The position numbers and the translations under genes are program-made. From assembly GCA_029239975.1 (NCBI GenBank), contig JARBTX010000041.1, positions 1 through 37,035 of the forward strand: 37,035 nucleotides of DNA. Reading direction: 5' to 3'. Origin of the DNA: Anaerocolumna sp. (GTDB taxonomy: Bacteria; Bacillota; Clostridia; Lachnospirales; Lachnospiraceae). Below, in pieces: positions 17,005 through 26,541 of this stretch. The notes under the pieces were generated by a model. It was not told the origin of the DNA, made no database searches, and saw only the letters and a program-made list of their open reading frames with translations. Position 1 is the stretch's first letter. The number at the start of each line of letters is the position of its first letter.

Positions 17005-20000
17005 ATGATAACTAAGGCGAAGAGAAAGTTATTATCATTAATTATAACAGTAATAATGATAATAACATCTGTTGCGAATGTTGATACGTCAATTTATGTA
17101 CAAGCAGCAGATACCAGTACCAAAGAGCAAATTGTCAGTTTACAATTTGCGAGCACCGCAAATGAAACAAGTGGTATATTAAAATTTCCAGATTCATTGC
17201 CATACACCAATGATACTCTTGGAGTTATGATTGATACCAATGCTACATATGGAATAAATTCTGGCACAGCAACTACATTAAAAGCCACAAACTGGGCAGA
17301 AGGGAAGTATTGGCTGTTTGGATTTGCACCAAAAGGATATGAAAATTTAACCTTATCTTTTATGCCACGTTCTTCAAATACAGGACCAAGAGATTTTAAA
17401 GTTCAATACAGTACAGACAATAATACTTGGTTGGATGTGGATGGATCTTCCTATGTAGTGACTAGTAGTTATGATGTAACTCAGTCATTTCATTTACCGG
17501 TAACAATTACAAATGTTGATCATTTATATGTAAGAATGATTGTGACTAGTAATATTTCAGCAAGAGCTGGAACAGGGACTTATTCACCAACAGATCAGAT
17601 ACAGTCTGGTGGTGTGAATAACATAGGAACGGTTGTATTATCTGGGACTAAGGTAAATGTTGGTGGCACCGTAACAGTAGAACCAGTAACATCCAATTAT
17701 CCGAGTGAATCCATCGTAGATAAAAATACTCCTATAATCTTAAGTTCTCCATCCGTTACTACGGGTTCAGCAATTACTTTAACAAACGCAGCAATTGACC
17801 TAATCGATTCACTTGAAAATAACAGTACAGTAGCCACTGGATCAGCCATTAAAATATCCGTCAATGGAAATGAGTTTCATACCTATCAAGGACCATTTAC
17901 ATTAGCTGATTACGGTGCTGATGATACCAATACGGAATTTACTATAACAGCATTTGCACAAGTGAATGGTATAACAAGTGCAACCAGTTCATTCCATTAT
18001 TATACGAAAGATCCAAATAGTACGCCACCAACAACAGTACCAGACCCAATTACAGATGACATGGTAAAGGCAGCAGGGGCATCTACTATTAATGATGTAT
18101 ATGCCATGATATCAGGTGGTACAGCGACTGTAATCGGACAAGTTGCATATCAATATGGAAATGTTTATAATAACGCAAATAGCATTAATACAATCATTAT
18201 TCAAGATGTTATTTCTGATGAAATCGTAGGGCTACAAATATACGATACGTCACACACTTATAATGTAGGTGATATTGTAGTTGTCACTGGAAAAGTAGGA
18301 GATTATGGTAAGGTAAGACAAATATCAGGAGTAACTTCCCTATCTATAATAGAAACAAAAGAACCTTTCAAAGCACAGGAGTTAACTATAAATGAGCTGC
18401 TTAATGGAGGAGATAAATATCTGTCGGAGTATGTATTCATTAAAGGAGTAACTCTAGGTACTTATAGTAGTACTAGTAATACATTAGTTACCGATGCAAC
18501 AGGTTCAGTTAATTTATACAAAGGAGCATTATTACCGGATGGACTTTTAGAAGGTCAAGTCATAAATCTATATGCAGCTTGGTCAAAATATAATACGACC
18601 TATCAACTTCGTAATGGATTAACCACGGACTATGTAATTCTAAGTACTGGAGATACGGTTGATACCAGCATAGTACTACCAATTGCCTCTTGGGCAGGAA
18701 CTGGTGAAAATCCAAGTGCCATGGTGTATGCAGATAAATACGCAGCAAATGATTTTCTAGATACTGCAGCTTATCTAACTCATTCATCTGGAAAACCACC
18801 AGTCACCACAATTAGTTCAGGAAATTATAGTATAGGATCCAAAGGAAGTTTAGACGGAGCGTATTACCAACTTGATTTTAGTTCTAAATTGTATGGTAAT
18901 ATCCAATTGAATTATTCCATGAGAGGCTCCAATACTGGACCTAAGAATTTTAAAATCCTATATAGTGCTGATGGTAGCGAATGGATACAGGCAACTACAA
19001 CAGATTTATCCATATCAACTGCAAGTACTTGGGAGGAATTCTCGACGACCTTGCCAGTAGGTGCGAATAATATTACCCATTTATCAGTCCGTATTCAGGT
19101 AGCCGGTAGTACATCCATTAACAATGGTACTATTGGTAGTTCTGGAACAAACTACATCAATGAAATCAAACTAACGGGTAGCCCAGTGGTATCGAATACT
19201 ATAGTTGGTTATCCAGTTATTTCGCCAAATACGGATGAAGTTCGTATGGGTGACGAAATAACCATATCATCATCAACAACAGGAGCTACTATTTATTATT
19301 CTTTTGATGACGTTACATATCAAGTATATGATAACAGTAAAAAACCAGTGTTTAAAACATTACCAAACACAATTTTTGCATATGCTACAAAGCAAGGATT
19401 AACGGATAGTTTAAAAATAATACGTACCTATACACAAGGTCAGGTAGAGCCAGTCAAAGCTAGTCCAAATGGTGGAGCAAAACCAATCGGTACAAAAGTT
19501 TCATTAACGTCCACGACTGGTGCAATCATATGGTATTCTTTTGATGGAGGTGCTACCTGGAATCAATACCAAGCAGATAATAAAATAGTACTTGAGAATT
19601 TGCCAATTACTATTACTGCAAAAGCCACGATGGAAGGTTATAAAGATAGTCAGACCAGTGAATTTAAGTTTACAAAAAGGGAAAATGATAGTTACAACAT
19701 TTATTTTGGACAGATCCATTCCCATACAGAGTATTCAGATGGTGCTGGTACTTGTGATCAAGCGTTTAATTATGCAAAAAATACAGCAAAACAACTTGAT
19801 TTCTTAGCTGTTACCGATCATTCCAATTCTTTTGATAATGCAGATAAAGCAACTTTATTAGATGGTAGTGTAAGTGAAGAATGGAAAGAAGGCCATGCAT
19901 TAGCTGATAAGTATACGGATACAGACTTTGTTTCGTTATATGGGTATGAAATGACCTGGTCAAATGGGTTAGGGCATATCAATACCTTTAACACCGATGG

Positions 20001-23000
20001 TTTCCAAAGCAGGACTGGGGCAAGTTATAATACTTATTCAACAGCATTACAAAATTACTATGCAACCTTAAAGACAGATACAGAATCGATTAGTCAATTC
20101 AATCATCCAGGTACAACCTTTGGTGACTTTAGTGATTTCGATCATTATGATGCAGAAATTGATAACTTAATTACTTTAATTGAAGTTGGGAATGGAGAAG
20201 GTGCAATTGGTAGTTCCGGTTATTTCCCATCCTATGAATACTATACCCGTGCACTTGATAAGGGATGGCATGTTTCACCAACGAACAATCAAGATAATCA
20301 TAAAGGTAATTGGGGTGATTCCAACACAGCAAGAACTGTAATATTAGCTGATAGTTTAACAAGGGACAATATTTATGATGCATTAAGAAATATGAGAACC
20401 TATGCAACTGAAGATAATGACCTTGAGATTAATTACACCTTAAATGGTGAGATTATGGGTACAATTCTAGAGCAAACACCTGAAAATGCGGAGATAGCTG
20501 TTTCTTTAAAGGATCCAACGGATGAAGCTATTGGTAAAGTGGAAGTAATCGTAAATGGTGGTTTAAGTATTGCAGAAGAAGTGATAGCCACAAACGAAGC
20601 TACTGTAAAATTTAATTTACCAGTTAGTTATTCCTATTATTATATTAAAGTGACTGAACCGGATAGAAATATTGCAGTAACTGCTCCAGTATGGGTTAGT
20701 GAAGTAGAATCCGTAGGTATATCTAGTATAAGTACAACAGCAGCTCTTCCGGTAAAAGGAGAAGCACTAGATATCAATACACAAATTTATAACAATGAAG
20801 CTCAGGATTTACTAATAGAATCCATGACATTTACAATTGGGGATGAAGTGATTCATACAGTTGACTTAGCTACAGCAGGCTTAAATAAAATTGCTACTTA
20901 TAAAACCGGTGCTTACAGTTTTTACTACACATATAATGATGTAGGTACTGTAGAAATAAAAGTGACTATAAACGCAACGTTAAATGGTGTAAATAAGGTA
21001 TATCAAAGTATTCTTAAATTAACGTATGTTGATCCTTCTATGGTAACTAATGTAGTAGTGGATGGAACCCATTATAATGACTATGTTACAGGTTATTACG
21101 GGGCAAATATGAACAACTTTACGGATATTGCAGCAGGAGAAAATATCAAAGTTAATATTATAAAAGATAAAATGACAGAAGAAATTTTATCAGATTGTGA
21201 TTTACTTATTATATCAGCACCGGCAAAAAAATCAGGAACTGCAAATGCAGGAGCATATACTGTTTCACATTTTGAAGATGAATTTATTCAGTTAGTAAAA
21301 TCTTATACAGAGAAAGGTGGAACAGTCATTCTTTGTGGAATTGCTGATTACCAAGATTCAGCAGATGCTCAAACTTCTACCGAAATGAATAAATTACTAG
21401 CGGCAATTGGTGCTACGACCCGAATTAATAGCGACGAAGCAATGGATGATAATGAAAATGGTGGTCAGGCATACCGATTATATTTAACGAATTATAATAC
21501 TTCAAGTGAATACACATCTGGAGTAGTTAAGGATCAAAAATACAGTGCATACAGTGGTTGTACACTTGTATTAGATCAAGCATCGGTGGATTTAGGTAAG
21601 GTTGAGTATTTAATAAAAGGACACCCTACTACCTATTCAATAGATAGTAAAACTTTTGATGGTAATTATACTCCGGTGGCAAAAGGTGAGACAATCATGC
21701 TTGCTAGAGAAAAGCTGGATAGTGGAACCAATTTATTTATTGCAAGTACAGTATTTATGTCTGACTTTGAAGTTAAGGTAGAACTTGATAATATATGGGA
21801 TTTGCCTTATATTAACAAAACGGTGATTGTTAATATTCTTGATTCCGTGAAAAAAAGAACTGACATTTCTAATATAGCAGATATTCGCTCTGGAAAAATG
21901 GGAGATATCTTCTGTGTAGAAGGTACAGTTACTGCTGGAACAGTGGATGGTAATGCATTCTTTGATACCATATATATTCAAGACGAAACAGGTGGAATTA
22001 ATATCTTCCCAATTAATGAAGGATTAATTGAAGTTGGGCAAAAAGTAAAAGTTACAGGATATCTGGATCAATACCTTGGAGATTTAGAACTTAGAGTTAT
22101 TACAGCTGAAGTTACAAGTGTAGAAAAGAATCCTATTTCACCTACCTTAATAACAACCAAAGACTCCATGGATTACAATTTAAATGGCGGTAAGTTGGTA
22201 AAAGTCCAAGGTAAAGTGACAAATGTTACGAAAAAGAATAATATAGTTGAAACTATAGTGGTTAAAGATACCAGTGGTGTAGAAGCACGAATATTTATTG
22301 ATGGATATATTAGATATTCCGATTCTACCAGCAAAACCTTAGAGTCTATTGCTATTGTTGGTAATGAAATTAGTGCGATTGGTTTGGTATCCTATGATCC
22401 AGAAGGAGAGAGAATCCGCGTACGTGATCGATCTGAAATTATATTGGTAAAAGTTGCTGAACCAGAAAATCCAGATAACCCTAGCAATAATAATAGTGAT
22501 AATACTGGTGATACAACTGTAGTAACGGATACAACCAATAATACTCAGGTTACAACTACCATTACCCGATCCTTTGATTCCAATGGCAATTTGGTTGTGA
22601 CAACTTTAATTAGTAAAGTTGATTTAAAATCTAAGGACACCATAGAAACGACTACTCAGGTTGTAACAACGGATAGGAATACAGGTTCTTACGTAACAAC
22701 AACTATAGTTCGTAATAAAAATAGTGAAGTAATAAAAGCATCCGCTTTGGTAGTATTAACAACATCATATAATTCTACTGAACATGGTGCTGCAGTATTA
22801 CAATTAGGTGTATTAGCGGATCCATTGGTAAAAGCAGCAAGGGAATCTACTGAAAAAGTTCCTTTATCTGTTTCGATAAGAGTGGAGTCAGAGCGGGCAA
22901 TTAATCAATTAAGAGATTCTGATATTAACCAAGTAAAAATGCTAATTACGATACCATCCTTAGTAAGAAATAATAACGGTATTGTGATAAATGAAATTAT

Positions 23001-23772
23001 AATTGATGATTCTATTATTAAAACTGCAAAAACAGAAAAGAAAAATATTATAATTTCTATCGTAGATGAATCGGGTAAAGAAACATATTCTTTTAAGTTT
23101 GATGGTAATACTTTAAGCGAATCAAAAAATAAAGTTACTGATGTTAACCTGCAGCTTGAAATCTTACCTGTTACCGAAAATGTTAAGATTAACAATAGGA
23201 TTCGTCCATTCATGGCGAAAGGGATCAGAGACCAAGGAGTCATATTTGATTTTAGTCATAGTGGTATATTACCGGCAACGACCAGAGTTCGTGCTTATGT
23301 AGGTAATAATTCTGGTTTAAGGCCAGGTAGCAAGGTTTATATTTACTACTTTAACGAACAGGATTCTTCTAAATTAAAGAAGCAAAAGCGATTAGAAGAG
23401 GGTAAAACAGTAACAGCAGTGATAGATTCAGATGGTTACATAGAATTTGATATCATACATTGTTCAAGTTATGTTGTATTACCAGCAAAACCAGATTCCA
23501 AGATAGTGGTAACTTATATTGACCAAGTGGAAGTGCCAACATCTAAGACAATGTACGTTGGTAAAACGTATAAACTAAATATAACGTTACCAGTTGATGC
23601 TACGGATGTTACTATATCCTACAAGTCAAGCAATAATGATATTGCTACGATTAACAAATCAGGTAAAATAACAGCGATAAAAAGCGGAACAGTAACGATA
23701 ACTACAAAAGTAACAATTAACGGAGTAACAAAGAGCTTTAAGACAAAGATAAAAGTGAAAGTATATAAATAG
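17005..23772 (+). CDS. Very large secreted multidomain protein with a PHP metallohydrolase domain
   Basis: 2255 residues. Signal peptide about 1-34 (Lys/Arg start, hydrophobic core, VQAAD cleavage region); no sortase motif or C-terminal membrane anchor. Order: discoidin-like beta domain (about 40-215); OB-fold domain (about 358-448); second discoidin-like domain (about 555-725; both carry NTGP(R/K)(D/N)FK); two chitobiase-C-like repeats (about 738-892); PHP/CehA-type domain (about 898-1130) with metal motifs QIHSHTEYSDG (H905, H907), VTDHSN (D938, H939), QFNHPG and NNQDNHKGN; beta region; GATase-like domain (about 1345-1592); two more OB folds (about 1622-1812); Asn/Thr-rich linker; unassigned region; Big2 Ig-like domain (about 2170-2255). 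PHP domains hydrolyse phosphoesters and OB folds suggest a nucleic acid ligand, so an extracellular nuclease or phosphodiesterase is a fair guess, but unproven. Confidence 0.85.
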   Translation: MITKAKRKLLSLIITVIMIITSVANVDTSIYVQAADTSTKEQIVSLQFASTANETSGILKFPDSLPYTNDTLGVMIDTNATYGINSGTATTLKATNWAEGKYWLFGFAPKGYENLTLSFMPRSSNTGPRDFKVQYSTDNNTWLDVDGSSYVVTSSYDVTQSFHLPVTITNVDHLYVRMIVTSNISARAGTGTYSPTDQIQSGGVNNIGTVVLSGTKVNVGGTVTVEPVTSNYPSESIVDKNTPIILSSPSVTTGSAITLTNAAIDLIDSLENNSTVATGSAIKISVNGNEFHTYQGPFTLADYGADDTNTEFTITAFAQVNGITSATSSFHYYTKDPNSTPPTTVPDPITDDMVKAAGASTINDVYAMISGGTATVIGQVAYQYGNVYNNANSINTIIIQDVISDEIVGLQIYDTSHTYNVGDIVVVTGKVGDYGKVRQISGVTSLSIIETKEPFKAQELTINELLNGGDKYLSEYVFIKGVTLGTYSSTSNTLVTDATGSVNLYKGALLPDGLLEGQVINLYAAWSKYNTTYQLRNGLTTDYVILSTGDTVDTSIVLPIASWAGTGENPSAMVYADKYAANDFLDTAAYLTHSSGKPPVTTISSGNYSIGSKGSLDGAYYQLDFSSKLYGNIQLNYSMRGSNTGPKNFKILYSADGSEWIQATTTDLSISTASTWEEFSTTLPVGANNITHLSVRIQVAGSTSINNGTIGSSGTNYINEIKLTGSPVVSNTIVGYPVISPNTDEVRMGDEITISSSTTGATIYYSFDDVTYQVYDNSKKPVFKTLPNTIFAYATKQGLTDSLKIIRTYTQGQVEPVKASPNGGAKPIGTKVSLTSTTGAIIWYSFDGGATWNQYQADNKIVLENLPITITAKATMEGYKDSQTSEFKFTKRENDSYNIYFGQIHSHTEYSDGAGTCDQAFNYAKNTAKQLDFLAVTDHSNSFDNADKATLLDGSVSEEWKEGHALADKYTDTDFVSLYGYEMTWSNGLGHINTFNTDGFQSRTGASYNTYSTALQNYYATLKTDTESISQFNHPGTTFGDFSDFDHYDAEIDNLITLIEVGNGEGAIGSSGYFPSYEYYTRALDKGWHVSPTNNQDNHKGNWGDSNTARTVILADSLTRDNIYDALRNMRTYATEDNDLEINYTLNGEIMGTILEQTPENAEIAVSLKDPTDEAIGKVEVIVNGGLSIAEEVIATNEATVKFNLPVSYSYYYIKVTEPDRNIAVTAPVWVSEVESVGISSISTTAALPVKGEALDINTQIYNNEAQDLLIESMTFTIGDEVIHTVDLATAGLNKIATYKTGAYSFYYTYNDVGTVEIKVTINATLNGVNKVYQSILKLTYVDPSMVTNVVVDGTHYNDYVTGYYGANMNNFTDIAAGENIKVNIIKDKMTEEILSDCDLLIISAPAKKSGTANAGAYTVSHFEDEFIQLVKSYTEKGGTVILCGIADYQDSADAQTSTEMNKLLAAIGATTRINSDEAMDDNENGGQAYRLYLTNYNTSSEYTSGVVKDQKYSAYSGCTLVLDQASVDLGKVEYLIKGHPTTYSIDSKTFDGNYTPVAKGETIMLAREKLDSGTNLFIASTVFMSDFEVKVELDNIWDLPYINKTVIVNILDSVKKRTDISNIADIRSGKMGDIFCVEGTVTAGTVDGNAFFDTIYIQDETGGINIFPINEGLIEVGQKVKVTGYLDQYLGDLELRVITAEVTSVEKNPISPTLITTKDSMDYNLNGGKLVKVQGKVTNVTKKNNIVETIVVKDTSGVEARIFIDGYIRYSDSTSKTLESIAIVGNEISAIGLVSYDPEGERIRVRDRSEIILVKVAEPENPDNPSNNNSDNTGDTTVVTDTTNNTQVTTTITRSFDSNGNLVVTTLISKVDLKSKDTIETTTQVVTTDRNTGSYVTTTIVRNKNSEVIKASALVVLTTSYNSTEHGAAVLQLGVLADPLVKAARESTEKVPLSVSIRVESERAINQLRDSDINQVKMLITIPSLVRNNNGIVINEIIIDDSIIKTAKTEKKNIIISIVDESGKETYSFKFDGNTLSESKNKVTDVNLQLEILPVTENVKINNRIRPFMAKGIRDQGVIFDFSHSGILPATTRVRAYVGNNSGLRPGSKVYIYYFNEQDSSKLKKQKRLEEGKTVTAVIDSDGYIEFDIIHCSSYVVLPAKPDSKIVVTYIDQVEVPTSKTMYVGKTYKLNITLPVDATDVTISYKSSNNDIATINKSGKITAIKSGTVTITTKVTINGVTKSFKTKIKVKVYK

Positions 23773-23821
23773 AAATAAGTAAACACAATGAATAACTAAG
23801 ATGTGAGTAAACCAAATTAAA

Positions 23822-23899
23822 GTCACAAGCAATAATCCACAAGAAATAAGTCACAAGCAATAAGTCACAAGAAATAAGTCACATGAAATAAGTCACATA
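23822..23899 (+). repeat. Tandem array, 14-base unit GTCACAAGAAATAA
   Basis: Units at 23822, 23836, 23850, 23864 and 23878 are exactly 14 bases, with a partial sixth at 23892. It contains the AAGAARTRA core of the other arrays, with a GTCAC part unique to this one. A related GAAATAAGT begins at the stop codon of the upstream gene. It lies between the PHP protein and the YibE/F gene. Confidence 0.88.
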
Positions 23900-23908
23900 A
23901 TATGCTGC

Positions 23909-23951
23909 ATGAATGGGGATGGTTAGGAGAATATGAGCAATCCCCATTCAT
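23909..23951 (+). terminator. Hairpin after the PHP gene
   Basis: ATGAATGGGGAT (23909-23920) pairs perfectly with ATCCCCATTCAT (23940-23951). A clear U run is lacking (TATAAAGTTTTG follows), so termination is likely but not certain. Confidence 0.55.
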
Positions 23952-24054
23952 TATAAAGTTTTGATAAAATAAGCCATTGTGAAACTAATTTAGTAGGAAT
24001 CTTTTGCGTTTGCATTTGCTTATATGAAAATTGGTTGAAAGGATATACAATTTG

Positions 24055-25224
24055 ATGAAGAACCTAAAAAAGATAAAAGCAAAAGGTTTATGGAATAAGA
24101 CTTCGTTAATAAAATGGATGACCTTTCTTGGGGCATTGACTATTATGGGTATAACCATCTGGTTGATTGATGATTCGAAGCTACAAAATGGAGAAAAAAA
24201 TATAAAGTATTATAAAGCAAAAGTAATAGAAGTGAATGCAGATACTACCGTCGTGGATGAGAAGACAGAAGGAGTACGAAAAGGATCCCAAGTGATTAAG
24301 ATTAAATTAATGAATGGACCATATCAGGGGGACGTTGTTACAATGGATAATTATTTAAGTGCCTTATATAATATTTATGCTAAAAATGGAAGCAGAATCA
24401 TTGTTAGGGCAACGATTTATCCGGAAGGTCCAAGCTACTCCGTATATAATTATGACAGGACACCTGTTCTTACTGGTTTTGTAGTTTTGTTCATGGTATC
24501 AATTTGTATAATTGGTGGGAAAAAAGGATTAATGGCATTGCTTAGTTTGCTATTAACTTTAATTGCAGTGGTAAAAATATTAATACCATTATTAATACAA
24601 GGTTTTCCTGCTATAACTACGACAATTGTGTTAATTGTAATTGTTACAATTGTAAGCTATATTTTACTAGATGGTATTAATGTTAAAACAATTTCAGCTA
24701 CGTCTGGGACAATTATTGGTGTAATGTTGTCAGGTTTATTGGCGTACATAGTAGGATTGATTGGACATGTATCAGGATTTCAAATGGAAGAAGCAGAATC
24801 ACTGTTATTGATTGCTGGAGAACATGGATTGAAAATTAGGAATTTATTTGTTTGCGGGATTTTTATAGCTTCGTTAGGTGCCATTATGGATATAGCAATG
24901 AGTATAGCTTCAGCAATACATGAATTGCATGAAGTAAATCCATCGCTAAACATAAATCAATTATTCCGATCAGCAATGAACATCGGTAAAGATGCTATGG
25001 GTACTATGACAAATACGTTAATCTTAGCTTTTACTGGTTCATCTCTTAATTTATTACTTATAATTTATTCTTATGGAATTCCTTTTTCACAGTTAATTAA
25101 TACAGATATTATTGCAATTGAAATTATTAAGGGTATCGCCGGAAGTATAGGCATTGTACTAACAGTACCAATTATTGCATACTTTGGTTCCATTATTGAA
25201 AAAAGGTATGTACATAAAATATAA
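24055..25224 (+). CDS. YibE/F-like integral membrane protein
   Basis: Matches the YibE/F-like family: an N-terminal membrane segment (about residues 22-39), an extracytoplasmic beta-rich domain (about 45-135; YYKAKVIEVNADTT, NGSRIIVRATIYPEGPSY), then about seven membrane helices containing GEHGLKIRNLF, GAIMDIAMSIASAIHELHEVNP and GKDAMGTMTNTLILAF, all conserved in the family. The biochemical role is unknown; transport or envelope function is assumed. Start: ATG 24055 (389 residues), 11 bases after AAAGGA; TTG 24052, with an 8-base gap, is equally possible. It is a single-gene unit with the repeat array upstream and a terminator downstream. Confidence 0.88.
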   Translation: MKNLKKIKAKGLWNKTSLIKWMTFLGALTIMGITIWLIDDSKLQNGEKNIKYYKAKVIEVNADTTVVDEKTEGVRKGSQVIKIKLMNGPYQGDVVTMDNYLSALYNIYAKNGSRIIVRATIYPEGPSYSVYNYDRTPVLTGFVVLFMVSICIIGGKKGLMALLSLLLTLIAVVKILIPLLIQGFPAITTTIVLIVIVTIVSYILLDGINVKTISATSGTIIGVMLSGLLAYIVGLIGHVSGFQMEEAESLLLIAGEHGLKIRNLFVCGIFIASLGAIMDIAMSIASAIHELHEVNPSLNINQLFRSAMNIGKDAMGTMTNTLILAFTGSSLNLLLIIYSYGIPFSQLINTDIIAIEIIKGIAGSIGIVLTVPIIAYFGSIIEKRYVHKI

Positions 25225-25233
25225 TTTTTCTTT

Positions 25234-25273
25234 GGGGTGTTGTTTAGATTATAAAGAAACAACATCCCCTTTT
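25234..25273 (+). terminator. Intrinsic terminator of the YibE/F gene
   Basis: GGGGTGTTGTTT (25234-25245) pairs with AAACAACATCCCC (25257-25269), with one bulged A, then TTTT. It lies between convergent genes. Confidence 0.75.
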
Positions 25274-25300
25274 CATTATTAAAGATAACTATTAACTATA

Positions 25301-25696
25301 TTATAAAACGTATTCCACAGGATCAGCACTAAAAGAATAAACGGTTGCGTTACCTTCTGTAAAGTAAAGAACTTCAAATTTATCGTCATCAACGCTATAC
25401 ATTTTTTCAAGCCCTGGATTTGCATTTAGCATTGCTTCTTTGGCTTCTCTTCTGGAATCAGGTATTAATTTTCCTGTAACACGAATCCATCTTCCATTAC
25501 TATCAGTTGCAGAAACTTCTACTTTCGGATTTGCTAAGATTTGAGCGAATACATTCTTTTTGTTATTTGTGCATATATAAGTTTTTCCTTCGAATTCTAC
25601 AACTGCACCAAATGGTCTAACTCTTGGTTGGTCATCTTCAAGTGTAGCTAAGTAAAAAATATTGCAATCTGATAAAAACTGTGTAACTTCTTTCAT
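25301..25696 (-). CDS. Pyridoxamine 5'-phosphate oxidase-fold protein
   Basis: A 131-residue split-barrel flavin-binding fold protein. Seen: FYLATLEDDQPRVRPFGAVV, the start of the barrel with the flavin-contact Arg-Val-Arg-Pro pattern, KTYICTNNKKNVFAQI, NPKVEVSATD and a C-terminal strand. Much shorter than true PdxH and without its substrate-binding tail, so not assigned to vitamin B6 synthesis; probably an FMN- or F420-type reductase or a stress protein. The ATG follows AAGGAG by 7 bases. It is divergent from an HxlR regulator and has a palindrome over its start region, so redox or quinone/aldehyde-responsive control is plausible. Confidence 0.85.
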   Translation of the reverse strand: MKEVTQFLSDCNIFYLATLEDDQPRVRPFGAVVEFEGKTYICTNNKKNVFAQILANPKVEVSATDSNGRWIRVTGKLIPDSRREAKEAMLNANPGLEKMYSVDDDKFEVLYFTEGNATVYSFSADPVEYVL

Positions 25697-25723
25697 ATTA
25701 TTGCTCCTTTTTATTTTCTATGT

Positions 25724-25739
25724 TACTATAAATATAGTA
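25724..25739. promoter_or_regulatory. Candidate HxlR operator
   Basis: TACTATA-AA-TATAGTA, a perfect dyad just downstream of the predicted -10 of the minus-strand gene, where a bound repressor would block transcription. It resembles the TACTAT...ATAGTA type of site described for the HxlR-family repressor YodB of Bacillus (from memory). Confidence 0.6.
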
Positions 25740-25744
25740 TCATG

Positions 25745-25772
25745 ATTATAGCACGTATTAAGATATTAACAA
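25745..25772 (-). promoter_or_regulatory. Promoter of the PNPOx-fold gene
   Basis: On the minus strand TTGTTA (25772-25767), 16 bases, TATAAT (25750-25745). The start point would fall about at the palindrome 25724-25739. Confidence 0.65.
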
Positions 25773-25793
25773 GTACGATTATTTTGTAATGTT

Positions 25794-25811
25794 AGTATCT
25801 TTTTGGATACT
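25794..25811. promoter_or_regulatory. Second dyad, upstream of hxlR
   Basis: AGTATC-tttttg-GATACT. Its half-site TATC differs from the first palindrome's TATAG, but both contain a (G)TA(T) core. It could serve autoregulation of the HxlR gene. Confidence 0.35.
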
Positions 25812-25882
25812 GTACTTTAAAGAAGACGAATGCAAATTTAAGCTAAGAACTTAAATTAAAGCTTTCGTAGCATGGAGGAAAA

Positions 25883-26224
25883 GTGAAAGAAGATATAACT
25901 TTATTTGGAAAATGTCCTTATGAAACAGCGCAAAAAATATTCTCTGGAAAATGGGCAATTGTCGTAATTCACCATTTGGCTGGTAAAACCCTTCGTTTTG
26001 GTGAATTGCACCGAAAAATTCCGGGGATTACACAAACTACATTAACAAAACAATTGAGAATACTTGAAGACTATGGATTGGTTGAGCGTTATGTTTACCC
26101 AGTAGTTCCACCAAAAGTAGAATATACACTTACTAATATTGGAAATGAATTTGTACCAGTATTGGAACAATTTGAAAAATTTGGGGACAAGTATATAAAA
26201 TTTATCAATAATGATAAAATGTAG
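25883..26224 (+). CDS. HxlR-family winged-helix transcriptional regulator
   Basis: A 113-residue DNA-binding protein. KCPYETAQKIFSGKWA carries the conserved N-terminal Cys10 that acts as a thiol sensor in several HxlR members, followed by the helix-turn-helix LRFGELHRKIPGITQTTLTK and wing region QLRILEDYGLVERYVYP; the C-terminal dimer helix is VPVLEQFEKFGDKY. The GTG start follows GGAGG by 4 bases, a short spacing; no better in-frame start exists. It is divergent from the PNPOx-fold gene, the usual arrangement for an HxlR repressor and its target. The inducer is unknown; electrophiles or oxidants are typical. Confidence 0.93.
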   Translation: MKEDITLFGKCPYETAQKIFSGKWAIVVIHHLAGKTLRFGELHRKIPGITQTTLTKQLRILEDYGLVERYVYPVVPPKVEYTLTNIGNEFVPVLEQFEKFGDKYIKFINNDKM

Positions 26225-26334
26225 TTTTATAATAATTTATTCATTTTATTAGTCAATTTTATATCTTTTTATACAAAAATTAACATATTGAAACAGTAAC
26301 TTAATAAAAACGTAAAGAATTATAATTTGAAACA

Positions 26335-26343
26335 TGTTATAAT
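26335..26343 (+). promoter_or_regulatory. Extended -10 promoter upstream of the deacetylase-like gene
   Basis: TGTTATAAT, a full extended -10; no good -35. The same ATGTTATAATA string occurs before dnaE (28162-28172). It places the repeat array at 26391-26502 within the 5' UTR. Confidence 0.45.
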
Positions 26344-26390
26344 AAATATTATGATGATTATATTTATTGGGGATAATATAATTATCAAAG

Positions 26391-26502
26391 GAAATGATAA
26401 TCATAAGAAATGATAATCATAAGAAGTGATAACTATAAGAAGTGATAACTATAAGAAATGATAATCATAAGAAATGATAATTACAAGAATCGATAATCGA
26501 AC
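26391..26502 (+). repeat. Tandem array, 16-base unit GAAATGATAATCATAA
   Basis: Seven units of exactly 16 bases start at 26391, 26407, 26423, 26439, 26455, 26471 and 26487; the last is degenerate. Units 3 and 4 read GAAGTGATAACTATAA. The junctions give AAGAARTGA, the shared core. It lies about 40 bases before the deacetylase-like start. Confidence 0.92.
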
Positions 26503-26541
26503 GTAACAATAATTAAGGAATACAAATTAGGAGAAAGTATC

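Noticed and set aside
19592..19807. Plus-strand ORF of 71 codons inside the PHP gene
   Set aside because: It lies out of frame within a continuous 2255-codon gene and has no ribosome site of its own.
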